From Paulinella micropora (taxonomy: Eukaryota; Cercozoa; Imbricatea; Euglyphida; Paulinellidae): 64,000 nt of DNA. Numbering within the stretch: position 1 is the stretch's first letter; the number at the start of each line of letters is the position of its first letter. The stretch spans positions 180,001 to 244,000 of the forward strand of contig WBZZ01003147.1 of assembly GCA_019918135.1 (NCBI GenBank), written 5' to 3'. The position numbers were made by a program, and so were the translations under genes. Positions 42,954 to 54,255 of the stretch are shown here, one piece after another. The notes beneath the pieces are model-generated. The model saw only the letters and a list, made by a program, of their open reading frames with translations, was not told where the DNA came from and did not search any database.

Positions 42954-44562
42954 GCAGAGAATTCAAAGGGTGGCAAACGCGCAGTGCACTACCCAACAGC
43001 CACAATTTAAGGCTGACGCGGCAGAAGCAACCGGCGGCGGGTCCCGCACCTGGAACCGAACCTGTATTACACAAGTATGGCATCAAGTCGTCCCGCAAGC
43101 ATGTCTCTAAACCTGACAGTGTATTATCCAAGCAGTCATGCAAGCCTGGCCCCAAGGCAGGATCAGAGCATCGACGTCGACGCAAGCCTATGGCAAAAAA
43201 CAGAAAGATCTGCATTCCACTTGCAGGGGCAGAAAGAGTGCAGGTGGCTGCAAAAGCAAAGCAAAAGATGAGTCAGCTAATCTACATCCAAATCATCCAG
43301 CCTCGATAAGTTGTCAGTTCCATTCAGCCTAGTAGTAATTATGTCAGCTTCCCCAGGGGATGCCACCCTAGGGGTGGAATGGGATTATACCAAGATAGTT
43401 GTGAAAAGCACTTCACAGTATAGGTTCAGGGATTCCAAAGGGGGTGACCTAGCATACGTGAACAGGAACCGGACTGTATTCCTGCAAGGATGGCAGGAAG
43501 CAATATCACGCGCGGTTCCCCAGGCTTGTGTGTGTGCGAGATGGCAACAAGGTGACCTTGCCTGAAAAGCTAATAGTATGGGTCTACACTATTGAGGATG
43601 AGCCACTGTATTGTTTCGGGGCTGTGTGGACTTATGGCCCCGGTCCAAGCGGCATTATCATCAAGGGCCGCATTGCCGCAAGCAGCCCAAGCCCGAGCGT
43701 GACGGTCGGAACCTGCTAGTTCTGAGGGAAGTGACTGACAAGTCCGGCCTTACGTTTCAGGAGACGCTCAGAATGAACATTAAGTATCTCTCCCAGACCA
43801 AGCCCCCCCTCCCTCAAGTGTCTCCAGCGGAGGCAGCTGCCAAGCTCAAGCAGCACGTTTTCCCTTTAATGGCCAGCAAGCTGCAGGACACTCATGTGGA
43901 GGCCTTGCCTCCCCTGTACGACTTTGTCACCAGGGATTACCAGGCTGTAGTAGAAGCTAGGAAGCAGTCGGCACAGACCCCCTCCATCGAGCGCGAGCAA
44001 CGCTCGCGGCGCCAGGCAGCCATTGATTCTGATGTTAAGAGAAGAGCAGGTATAATGCAATCTTATGAATCAGCGGATTATGCACATGCCTTTAACATAT
44101 TAGGTTGGAGATGGTAGACAAGGGGCAGACTCACTTCACGGAGGAGGAAGAGGAGACGTTCAAAACACCCCACCCAGACACGGTGTTACATATCCCCCCC
44201 TCCCCCACACATTATGTGATCTCAGTGTCCAGTAACACTGCCGCCTCCGCCGCCTCCGGTTCCAAGGGCAGCAAGAGCAAGGGGCAGAAAGCGAAGAAGT
44301 CGGTGACCAAGAATGTCAAAGGGCCGGGGTCTCACCCCGACACTACAGAACACATGCTCACGTGCGGCTGGTGTTTCAACAAAGCGTCCAAGGCCCGTAG
44401 GCAGGAGATTGAGGCTATCAGGACGCAAGCAAGCCAGCAGCAGCGGCAGCAGGAGCAGGCAACTAGGTCTGCCCAGTTCAAGGAGAATGTCAAGACCTTT
44501 TTTGCTCAGCTTGGCATAAACTTCAGCATGGATGCTGAGGCAGACGCAAAGTTCTCTAGCCC

Positions 44563-44792
44563 TTCTTCTTCTTCTTCTTCTTCTTCTTCTTCTTCTTCTT
44601 CTTCTCTTCTTCACCTCCTCCTCCTCCTCCTTGTTCTTCTCCTTCTTCTTCTTCTTCTTCTTCTTCTTCTTCTTCTTCTTCTTCTTCTTCTTCTTCTTCT
44701 TCTTCTTCTTCAGAATCTTCTTCTTCTCCTCCTCCTCCTCCTCCTTCTTCTTCTTCTTCCTCCTCCTCCTCCTTTTCTTCTTCTTCTTCTTC
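44563..44792 (+). repeat. (TTC)n / (TCC)n tract
   Basis: Long pyrimidine microsatellite ending in TTCTTCACAG before CAG repeats. A near copy of 'ttcttcttcacagcagcag' with the QGQPDTS block repeats at 44829-44880. Confidence 0.85.
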
Positions 44793-45559
44793 ACAGCAGC
44801 AGCAGCAGCAGGGGCAGCCTGACACATCCTCTTCTTCTTCTTCTTCTTCACAGCAGCAGCAGCAGGGGCAGCCTGACACATCCCCATCTAACGCTCAGCA
44901 GCAGCAGCAACAGCAGCTGCTGCAGCAGCTGCTGCAGGTGTGCTGCATATCTGTGTATTTGTATTGGGGTGTGAAGTGCTCGTAAGTATATGCTGTTGTT
45001 TTGTTAGCACCAGCAGCAGATGCAGAAGCAGCTTAAGCGGCTGCAACCGCAGGTGTGTGTGCCGTAAGCGTGTGTGGCCGCTAATATGCATGTAAACGTG
45101 TCATTTTGCAGCAGCAGCAGCAGTCTGCACAGCAGCAGGGGCAGCCGGAGGCGTCCCAATCTAATGCGCAGTAGCAGCTGCAGGTGTGCTGTACTTGTAG
45201 TGCAGTGTTACGTCGTACTTATAAGCGTGTGTTGTTATTTTTTAGCAGCAGCAGATGCAGCAGATGCAGCAGATGCAGCAGCAGCTTCAGCAGCTGCTGC
45301 TGCAGCTGCAGGTGTGCACTTGTGTTGCTGTTGTGACTGTGTGCGCTGTGAGTGTGAGTGTGTTGTGATTTGCAAATATGATGCGCAGCAGCAGCAGCAG
45401 CAGGGACAACCAGCGTCCCAATCCGTCAGGTGTGTGTTGCTATGTGTGTAGATGTGTGTCGTATTTATCTGCATTTGCTGCTGCATCTGTTGCATTTGCT
45501 GCTGCGACACAGCAACAGCACAGACTGTATACTACTGCATACTGCCACAGCCATTCCCA

Positions 45560-45700
45560 TACCTGCATTAGCTGCTGGGTGTTGTTGGACTGTGATGAGG
45601 CCAACTGCGGCTGCACCTGCACATGCGTGCAGCCGCAGTTGGCCTCATCACAGTCCAACAACACCCAGCAGCTAATGCAGGTATGGGAATGAATGTGGCA
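45560..45700. repeat. Imperfect inverted repeat of about 60 bp per arm
   Basis: The arm 'gctgctgggtgttgttggac' with 'tgtgatgaggccaactgcgg' (about 45571-45611) recurs inverted at about 45631-45675 around CACCTGCACATGCGTGCAG. The same peptide is therefore read on both strands. It could form a large hairpin. Confidence 0.75.
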
Positions 45701-46018
45701 GTATGCAGTAGTATACAGTCTGTGCTGATGCTGTGTCGCAGCAGCAAATGCAACAGATGCAGCAGCAAATGCAGCAGCTGCAGGTATGTGGATGTGACTT
45801 GCTGTGATGCTGATTGTTGTGCGTGCTGTGTCTAGCAGCAGCAGCAGCAGCCTCCATCTGCACAGTTCTATCCATCTGCCCTGCCCGTGCCTGCCTTTGC
45901 AAGGGATCCAGCTGCGATCCAGTCCATGATGGACTTGGAGTCAAATTTTCGAGCAAGGCAGGCGGAGATGGACAGGGATAGGATCAGGTCGAACTATATG
46001 TGGGGTGGACGTCGCTAG

Positions 46019-46390
46019 TTGTTAGCAGGGTTCCTAGATTTTACTACTTGGTTGTTATTATTGTTGATTTTGTTGTCGTCGTTGTTGTTCTTCTTGTTTT
46101 TGTTGTTTTTGATCTTAGTTCCGTAATAGATGTTGACCGCCGAACTTCCTATCCGATAAGGGGGGCGATGTAGGATGCTAACTCTTATAGTAAAGTCTAC
46201 GAACCCTGGTAATACCATGGTTCCTAGACTTTACTACATGCAAATTGCTTGAATAAGTACCAACCCTCCCCCCCCCTCCCCCAACCCACGCTTACACACT
46301 TCTATGATAATAAATCTTAATAGTAGAATCTACGAACCGTGCTAAAATCACGGTTCCCAGCATTTACTACATAGATAACTACCACCCCCC

Positions 46391-46421
<31 letters not shown>

Positions 46422-46440
46422 ACACACACACGTACCCTCA
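46019..46440. repeat. Cluster of related hairpins plus C and CA runs
   Basis: GGTTCCTAGACTTTACTAC or close variants occur at about 46029, 46219 and 46354. Inverted partners (AGTAAAGTCTACGAACC, AGTAGAATCTACGAACC) lie at 46190 and 46323, giving two hairpins with about 20-bp imperfect arms. C-runs and a (CA)n tract follow. No gene seen. Confidence 0.7.
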
Positions 46441-46508
46441 GGCTGTGCTAGGCAATTACATGACTTAAATTACTTCCTAATGAATAAAAATTAAATATGA
46501 TTTCTGTT

Positions 46509-47036
46509 TTATTTCTTTATACTCTTACTCTTCTTATCAGGGTTAGGTCCCTTGCTTTGGCACAGGCCAAGAAATATCGCGCCTGTCCCTGTGCTTGAAC
46601 TGAGCGTTCCTCCCGCCATAGTGCGGAGTCTGTGGACGCGAGTGTACACGGTTTGTCGTTCTCTAGGAAAGGAGGATCCTTCTGTCTGATCCACGCACAC
46701 CATTTCCAACTCTTCCTTATGTGCAGTGGCACGTCTGTCAACTCGATCTTCTGCTTCCCTTTCCTTCTTGACTCGTGCGATGTGCTTGTCCTTTTCAGCC
46801 TTCAATTCTTCTTTCTTGCGGCAGACTTCCAGAGTAGTGTCCACAAATCTGATCTGTATCTTGATCTCCTTGTCTCTAGTGTGATATTCGGAACAAGTAG
46901 GACACCTGCCATAATCTCCACCCTTGGGCTGATGCAGATACGGAAATTTGTCCTGTTTTACTTGCTTGACATGAAATTGGTGGCGCCGGCCCGTTTTCCT
47001 GGATTGGCATTTTTGACATGATTTTGCCATCCGCAC
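46509..47036 (-). CDS. Cys-rich, zinc-binding-like protein of unknown function
   Basis: 175 residues. Two CxxC pairs, CQKCQSRKTGRRHQF and GRCPTCSEYH, separated by about 35 residues with His between, suggest a zinc-binding start. A charged helix (VCRKKEELKAEKDKHIARVK) and a Ser/Thr/Gly-rich tail follow. I do not recognise the family. The start at 47036 or the next Met (47030) lies just downstream of a tandem repeat with CRE-like sites, which probably includes its promoter. Confidence 0.5.
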   Translation of the reverse strand: MRMAKSCQKCQSRKTGRRHQFHVKQVKQDKFPYLHQPKGGDYGRCPTCSEYHTRDKEIKIQIRFVDTTLEVCRKKEELKAEKDKHIARVKKEREAEDRVDRRATAHKEELEMVCVDQTEGSSFPRERQTVYTRVHRLRTMAGGTLSSSTGTGAIFLGLCQSKGPNPDKKSKSIKK

Positions 47037-47057
47037 CTAAAGAACCGGCAATACATT

Positions 47058-47445
47058 AGTATGTATAACGAATACAAGTGAGTGGCAAGTAGTGTGACGT
47101 CACAGTGACTAGTGTAAAGCACTGTCACTCACTCTCAGGAAATATAAGCTTCCGCACCGGTTTTATGCTTAAAAAACTTTGTAAATATGCTAAACAAACT
47201 TGTATTAATATAATTTCAAACATAGTTCAAGTAGGCAGCGAGTATGTATAACGAATACAAGTAAGTGGCAAGTAGTGTGACGTCAGAGTCACTAGTGTAA
47301 AACACTGTCACTCACTCTGAAATATAAGCTTCCGCACCGGTTTTATGCTTCAAAAACATTGTAAATATGCTAAACAAACTCATACTAATGTAATTTCATA
47401 CATAGTTCAAGTAGTCGGTGAGTATGTATAACGACTATAAGTGAG
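47058..47445 (-). promoter_or_regulatory. Tandem 180-183-bp repeats with TGACGTCA-like sites
   Basis: AGTATGTATAACGAATACAA starts units at 47058 and 47241, and a variant at 47421. Each full unit carries GTGTGACGTCA (a full TGACGTCA in unit 1, TGACGTCAG in unit 2, the CRE/ATF half-palindrome) and a conserved 'ttccgcaccggttttatgct' block. The array lies directly upstream of the minus-strand gene. Confidence 0.7.
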
Positions 47446-48550
47446 TGGTTGCCACCAGTAGCCAACTTGAAAATTTCTAGTCACATTTAAATTTGAATTT
47501 GAATTTGAAGTAATATCATTAGAATTTAATAAATTAAATATAATTACGTTGATTTTGATGTAAAACAACATAAAAACAAAGAAAAAGCAAGCTCAGGCAA
47601 GCCAAAGCCACAATCTAGCCAAGATATAGCTAACGGTCGAAAAACAGTTGTAACTGCTAGAAATTCAATTTTTTTAAAACTTTTTTTGTTTAAAATAGTT
47701 AAAATACATAAAAATCTTTCATTTTCATGTTACTCCCATCAATTTTGAAAACCTTTAGACTTAGCGTGCATGTTAGCGTGCATTATATCCGGTCAAGCCT
47801 CCGACACTACCACCCAACGGCGTAGCATACGGACTTCCTAGCATCCTCCTTCTCCTCTGCAATGATAGCATGTAAGATTGAGAGGAAAACAGAGAGAGTA
47901 GCTGAAAAACAGAAGGCACACAACACACACAACACTGCTTCCCAACAACTTATGTGATATGCATGTGTCCCTTTGCTACCTTGTTCAAGTCAAAACCAGA
48001 CGTGTGCACTCCTAATCCTCACACACAATCTGTTTCTATCCCTCTCCCCCTAAGGGAGAGCCCAACTAACTAAAACAAAACTTGAACATATGTTTTTTTA
48101 AGCATTTTAAGCGTCGGTAAAATGGAAGCAACTATGACTTTTTGAGTTTTTAATGTTTTTTTAATCGTCTTTTTTTGTTGTAAAGATCACGATCTACTGC
48201 TGGCTGAAAAAAAATCATTTGAAATTCAACTTTTTATAACGGTTAAAAGTTTTGTGTCTTGTGTATTAAAATAATTATTGTGCAAATTTTGTTTATAAAT
48301 TAATTCGTGATAGTTTGGTCGGCAGTAATATAGACTGTGATCTTTCTGAATCTGCAGCCCTTTTGAAAAAAGGAGCAGTACTTCAGAAGCCTTAGTTTCC
48401 TGGGTTTTTGGTGGTTTTGCGACCATTTACCATAAAAAATGTTCAGGCCGGTCCACGCCATGCCAACCAAAAAGCCAAATCCTGTCAACTTTTTTTACGG
48501 ACCGGCGCAGTCTGGCTGCACTTTTTGAGGAAGCTCGGCACCATCTTCAA
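47446..48550. other. Intergenic, A+T-rich, no gene seen
   Basis: The sequence is unique with T-runs and short frames only. A small Gln/Lys frame near 48408-48550 may belong to the 5' end of the following gene. Confidence 0.5.
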
Positions 48551-51473
48551 ATGCCTCGTCCCAAGCCTACTCGGAGATCTTGGACAAACCGCAAGACTGG
48601 GGACAAGAACAAAAAGAGAACTGAGAGGGGAAAACGTGCTGACACCTTGGGGGCAAAAAGAGCAAAGTTAGACGAGTCCGACCAAGAGCGAGTGGCAGAG
48701 GCAAGGCAAGCGTCCTCCGATTATGGCAGACACACAGGCACTTTAGTGGGGCCAGAGCTCGCGGAGCACAGTTTGGGGCAGAATTTTGAAATGGAATTTT
48801 GTGTGATGACGCCCAAAGGGGATGGGGTGAATTACATGACCAGAAAGGAGTACTGGGCGAGTGTAGAGAGGGAGAAGATGACGCCAATAAATGTGCCAGA
48901 TGCGCATGGGTGTGTGGGTAGAACAGGAGAGCCATACCTGCGAGAGATGTGGCAGTTGCAGGAGACAGATGATCGGTGTAGAATAGATAAGTATGTGACG
49001 GGGAAAGAGATAGGCTAGTGTGTAGGGTGCCCAAAATCAGAAAGGAAGAGAAGGTGTCCAAGCAGACTAGGAGACAGAGAAAGCAGAGGTGTGGGGCTGT
49101 GGTAGGGTTAGGCGAATGTTAGGTGAGGAGCACAGGTTGACAGAGGCAGAGGTGAATGATTATGATGAAATGGTGCAAGAAATGTATAAACAATATGCTG
49201 CCCTGCCTGAGAGAAAGAGATGGCAGATATAACATACCAGGCACTGCTGCACATGGATTGCAATGTCATGTCGGATAAGCAAGTTCGGACTTTGTTACGA
49301 GCGGTCCAGCATCCCTTTCTGTCTGGCCAGAAGGTCAGCTTTGCTTTTTTGTTGTGTTCTAGTCATATACATTTGTGTATTTTAGTTGGCGGAAAAGAGA
49401 AAAGAACTAAGGAAGTAAATTTAAAGTACGATCTCAAGGTTTCAGCAGATGGTTTATCTGCGAGTGCGAATGTCCACACGATTCTAACGGAATTGGAAGC
49501 AAAATGGCTGAAGGATGGGGGAGGGGAAGCAGATACTCTCATGATACCAGTGGGGGGGGGGGGATGGAAGAAAAACTGGGGCAACGCTGAATTCAGTACT
49601 GTGGGAAGTCAAGGTTTTTGCAGTTGATGCTGAAAGAAAATTGGTGCAGGGCTTTCCGCACCCTACCAGTCAAGAGGGGATCTTCCCTGTCCTCATTTTT
49701 AGGTGCGGGGAAGAACTGGAGGAGCTCGAACAGTCCGCAGGTAACATAACGCGGGGGCAGAAGGAGGGGGCAGAACTGCTAAGGCAGTAAGAGCGGTTGT
49801 TGCTCTAATTTTTTTCGAAGTTAGCGTAGGGGCAGTTCATGATTGATCTGCCCCCACGTTAACGTCAAACCTCTTTTTTTTTTTTTTTTTTTCTTTTTCT
49901 TTTTTCTTTTTTTCTTTTTCTTCTTTTTTTTTTTTTTTCTTTTTTCCCCTATTATTACTCAAGTTCCGGAAGGAGGCAGAATATATCATAATGATTCTCC
50001 CTCATTTCGGAACTGCTAATTTTGTCGCCATCCTCATCGAATTCGCCCCCCCCGCGTCTCTGTTACTAGGAATTCGTTAAGGGAGCGAACTAATGTTGTC
50101 CGCTCCCTTATCGAATTGCCCAAACCTTTCTCTTTCTTTCTTTCTTTCTCTCTCTCTCTCTCTCTCTCTTAAGTTATTAACAATAAAACACTCTCCTTTT
50201 AAGTTATTCATAATATACTGTGAGTAAATTTGTCACTTAGTTTGTGACTTTATTAATAATTGACTTAGTTTTATTTATTAATACTATTGATATAAATTTT
50301 TATGAATAACTTGTAGGTGAGCTTTTAGCTTACCTAGAGCAACTTGAACAAAATGGATGGACATGTCATCCCCGGACAGGCCGTCATTACAAGGTTAAAC
50401 TTTTTGTCACAGGTGACATGAAGTGGCTGCTCTCATGCACCGGGCATAAAGCAGCTTCTTCTGATAACTCTTGTTTTTTATGCACATGTCATTCAGACGA
50501 TAGAGCAGATTTAGAGGTAGAGTGGGGTGTGACTAGGTAGAGCACGGATGATGCATCACTGTTTCATTTCGTCCCACTTGAAAGACACATCCCCGACTTG
50601 CTGCACATGATGTTGCGTGTGTGCGGCCGCATGACCGATTACATTATACGAGAGATTTTGACAAGAAAGCCTCGTATCCCTTGGAGCCTGGACATTCCGC
50701 CTGATTCCCCGTACGCGTCCCTTGACGCAAGACTCGCGCAGTTCAAAGCTGAACTTGCAGGTACAACCGGTAGGAATGGAAAGGCAATTTCCGGTTTTAA
50801 ATGTGGGTACAATGATGACAAAAAAGACCATGAATGGACAGGTCTTGATCGCGGGGTAGCGCTGGGACGTTTTATGACGGAAATTTACGAAGACAATTTG
50901 AATTTTGAAAACGTTTTCTGCCCGGGCCGCTGGAAAAATATTAAGACTGAGGCTTTTTGCGCGGGCTGGTGGACTCAATTTTGCAAAATCAACAATCCTC
51001 GTATTTTCACGCATGCGGAAGCGGATTTGTGGCAAAAACAAACTCGTTCTTTGTTCCTTGAACTCACTTCCATGAAATATCAAGCCCCCCCTTCATTACT
51101 CCATACGTGCATCTTACCGTTAATCATATCGTATTTTTTTTTAAGGCTCGCGGAACTATTTACTGGTTTTCTTGCCAGTCGCTAGAGCTAGTGAACAACA
51201 TGCATTCACAGCTTTTTTTTCAAGCCTAACACTCGTCGCGATACGTGGATGTTAGAGCTTTTACAGGCTAACTATCGCGTCAAAGAGCTCCAGTTCCGGG
51301 GGTACAAGAAAAAAGACTACAAGTTCCGTTGCTCAATTTGTGCCAATTACTATGTGTACAAAAAACCTTTTCAGAAACATGAAGAAGAGTGCCGCGCTGC
51401 AGCAGAAGTTGACTTAGACCTTGTCATCGGTCTTAGCAAGAAGAGGATGTGGGCGGATGAGGATTTTTTTTGA
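48551..51473 (+). pseudogene. Decayed transposase-like gene (SGDG / GD-K / LHLFLR-type family)
   Basis: Segments in order: 48551-49018 (basic start KPTRRSWTNRKTGDKNKKRT), 49080-49220, 49220-49550 (VNLKYDLKVSADGLSASANV), then after a G-run (about 49551-49562) a shifted frame reading GDGRKTGATLNSVLWEVKVF, then AVDAERK...FPVLIFRCGEELEELEQS. After about 500 bp of T/C-rich filler, 50320-51180 reads FVTGDMKWLLSCTGHKAA, CFLCTCH and HIPDLLHMMLRVCG. Finally 51249-51472 has a C2H2 finger (CSICANYYVYKKPFQKHEEE). This order fits an uncharacterised transposase-like family known from cnidarians and fungi (recalled, not searched). A TAG at 50538-50540 interrupts the frame, as does the G-run shift. Confidence 0.5.
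49801..50319. repeat. T/C-rich filler inside the decayed gene
   Basis: T-runs (49870-49945), (CTTT)n and (CT)n (50130-50170) and A+T-rich DNA; probably a former intron. Confidence 0.6.
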
Positions 51474-51648
51474 TTAATAAATTTATTATTAATACAATTT
51501 CATTATTATTAATATTAAACCGGCCTCCGTGTATCAAAGTTAATTAGTTATATTAAAACATTTTATTAATATATATAATAATCCACACTAAAAAATGTCT
51601 TAGTGGTAAAAATCGATTTTGCAGTTGATGCTGAAGCCAGCGAGACCT

Positions 51649-51681
<33 letters not shown>

Positions 51682-53542
51682 GAGAAGACAAGCTTCTCAC
51701 CGGCTGGCGGACCCTAGCGCTGCACGCAGCGCCAAGGTGCCTGCCCGAATGCGGGGAAGACTGCGGCCCGGGGCGGGCGCACTGGAACTGAAGCTTGAGC
51801 TTGAGGCCGCGGGGGCGGGGGGCGGGGGTGGGGGGGGGGGGGGGGGGGGTGGGGGGGGGGGGGGGGAAGCTTGAGCTTGAGGCAGCTGCGTTGCGGGGGC
51901 GGCCGCGGGCGACCTAAGAAGAAGAAGCAAGAAGAAGAAGAAGAAGAAGAAGAAGAAGAAGAAGAAGAAGAAGAAGAAGAAGAAGAAGAAGAAGAAGAAG
52001 AAGAAGAAGAAGAAGAAAAGGTTTGAGAAAAAAAAAAGGGGGGGGGGGCCGGGGTGGACCTCTGGGTCCACCCAATCATTTGCTTGCGAATACTGCTCTT
52101 TCATGGACTTATATTTTTTGCTCCTTTTGCGCCCCTACTGGGCCCGCGATGCTTGACCCCCGCAGTAGGGTTATCAATCTTCCATTGTCTTTAACAGCCG
52201 CCGCAGACATGCCCGCAAGTACTGGGAGGGGCGGGCGGTGCGGGCGCAGGCAGGGCAGCGATCTCTTCCTGTGTGTGTATATATGTGTATGCATATTGCA
52301 TGCATAAAATGTATGTATGTATATATGCATGCACGAATTACCTCTGGCTCGTCGTCGTTGTCGGTGTCCCATTGACTTCCAGTAGCCGCGCAACATGCCG
52401 ATCCAATTGCATGCGGGGGGTCCAGGGCTCATCTTCGTCTTCCTCCCCTCCCCCCCCCCCCCCCCCCTCCCCTCTTTCCCCCTCCCCCTCCCCTCTTTCT
52501 CCCTCCCCCTCCCCATCTACCTTTGCTTCCTCCTTCCCATTCTTTTTCCGACTATCCATCTTCTCATATTTTTTTTCTCACTCTCATCCTCCTCATCGTA
52601 AATATTGAACAACACCCCAGGCGGCGGCGTGAGCACCAACACCCCCTCCCCCCCCCCACTAGTGCCCCCTCCCCCTCCTCTTCCTCTTTCTCCTCTCTAG
52701 CTACCCTCTCCGCACTCTCCCTACTCTCACTAAGAGATAACTTGCATTTTTCTACCATCACCTCCCCCTCCCTAACTCTCTTCTCATACTGTTGCAGGCG
52801 GGATTGAACATGCTCCCGTAGCCTCAGCCCCCCATTTCTGCATTGCTCGCAGTCAAGGGGGCTGAGAGACAAGCTCAAGGGGGACAGGGGCTTCGGTTTG
52901 CATTTTTTCCCTCTTGATTCCCGGTTGTACCGGACCCTGAACTATTTCGTAGGGAGGGGCGACTGTTGATATATGAGGCGTAGAAGGGCTTGCCCCAGTG
53001 GCTTCCCTCATCCCGGTTGAGGTAAAACCAGCCGTGCCCGCTGGTCATGAGCAATGCCAAACGCCACCCAGGGCTCTCCGTCCCCTTGGCTTCCTCGTCC
53101 TAGGCCTGCGGGGGGGGGGGGGGGGGGGGGGTGAGAAGAAAGAGAGAGAGAGAGAGAGAGAGTACCCAGGACATCACCACCAACTTGTGGTACCCCGGCC
53201 TAAACCGGGGTACGTTGATGCAATATGGTGATGTCGTTCAGCGCGGTGACCCGCTAGTAGCGAATCCACCGGAACGTCGCCACCAGCACGAAGGTGCCCT
53301 CCTCCTTGAGATCCTCCTTGGCATCCTAAGAAGAAGAAAGAAGAAGAAGAAGAAGAAGAAGAAGAAGAAGAAGAAGAAGAAGAAGAAGAAGAAGAAGAAG
53401 AAGAAGAAGAAGAAGAAGAAGAAGAAGAAGAAGAAGAAGAAGAAGAAGAAGAAGAAGAAGAAGAAGAAGAAGAAGAAGAAAATGTTTGAAAAAAAGGGGG
53501 GGGGGGAACCGCTGCTGCTTGACTTCCTTGTTTTATTTTTTT
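51474..53542. repeat. Repeat-rich region with G-runs, (GAA)n, (CCCCT)n and GA
   Basis: Notable parts: (CA)n 51652-51678, G-runs 51820-51870, (GAA)n 51917-52018, (CCCCTCC)n 52440-52515, a G-run 53110-53131 with (GA)n 53143-53161, and (GAA)n 53328-53480. 'aagcttgagcttgaggc' is repeated at 51791 and 51868. I found no credible gene; frames are low-complexity artefacts. Confidence 0.75.
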
Positions 53543-54255
53543 TTAAGTAACCTCTGCTTTTGCTTTTAGCACTGTTGCAACCCGCCGCAACTTATTCCTG
53601 TAGGCAGTGAGGATTGAGATGTCCATGTTTACATCTGGCGGCTGCCCCGTGATGGCAGCCGCCAGATTATGGAGGTCGGGGAACCCTACAGCTATCACCC
53701 CGCGAAAGGGCAGGGTTGGGTCATCTTTCACCGTGTCCTTGAACATGTTGATGCCCGTACCCTGTAACATGGCTCTGACTGTACTTGGGGGGTGGTCAAA
53801 GTCAGAATCATTCCCAAAGTCGAGGTTCGATTTAGCTCCCCGCCTCAACGTAATAGCTGTGATAACTGCCTGGCCTAAAGCCCTGCGGGCCAGGGCGACT
53901 GGGGTAGTTTTAGGCAAAAGAAACAAATCCTGGTAATTCTCAAATTTTGTTTTAGGTTTTGGGCCGGGTTGGGGGTTTGGGGCTGCCACGTTGTGTGTAT
54001 GTGGGGGGGGGGGGGGGGGGGCAACCGGACGTTCGGCACGGATGGCCGGACGAGACCCCCCCCCCCCCCCCCAACGTGCTGGGGCCAGGCATTGTTGGCA
54101 AAGCGGCGCAAGGTGACAACATACTCCTCGCCACGCACTGCGGCGGGCCACCCCCTATTCCACCCCTCCAGTAGGTCGGTGAGTTGACGCTCCGACATCA
54201 AGTCGGCGTAGTTCGGGGGCCCGAAGAAAGGAAGCGCAGCCTGCATGTAGAAAGC
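53543..54255 (-). pseudogene. Unknown minus-strand protein interrupted by G/C runs
   Basis: The first part reads MQAALPFFGPPNYADLMSER, then LTDLLEGWNRGWPAAVRGEE, up to QHVGG. A C/G homopolymer (54056-54072 and 54002-54020) then shifts the frame, and the second part reads FENYQDLFLLPKTTPVALAR, ALGQAVITAITLRRG, FRGVIAVGFPDLHNLAAAIT and ends VLKAKAEVT. Both halves look coding. I do not recognise it; it may be a gag-like or transposon-borne protein. An acceptor-like CTTTTTTTCAG precedes 54255 on this strand. Confidence 0.45.

Larger units (their letters stand above)
42954..46018 (+). pseudogene. Host gene with Gln-rich tail, microsatellite introns and frameshifts
   Basis: Coding-like segments: about 42954-43300, 43341-43520 (DATLGVEWDYTKIVVKSTSQ), 43528-43690 (RDGNKVTLPEKLIVWVYTIE), 43690-44050 (NLLVLREVTDKSGLTFQETL) and 44105-44560 (HPDTTEHMLTCGWCFNKASK). 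The frame changes near 43500, 43690 and 44060 without clear introns. After a (TTC)n intron-like block (44563-44792, ending TTCACAG), small CAG-rich exons code for Gln-rich peptides separated by GTGTGT-starting gaps, ending near YMWGGRR at 46018. I do not recognise the protein. The CAG exons may be serial duplications of one exon. Confidence 0.45.

Noticed and set aside
42620-43215. Long Arg- or Glu-rich frames over the (TTC)n tract
   Set aside because: The same microsatellite read in three frames; the tract ends in a splice acceptor and is better explained as intron.
53131-53550. A poly-lysine frame
   Set aside because: It is a (GAA)n repeat in one of its frames.
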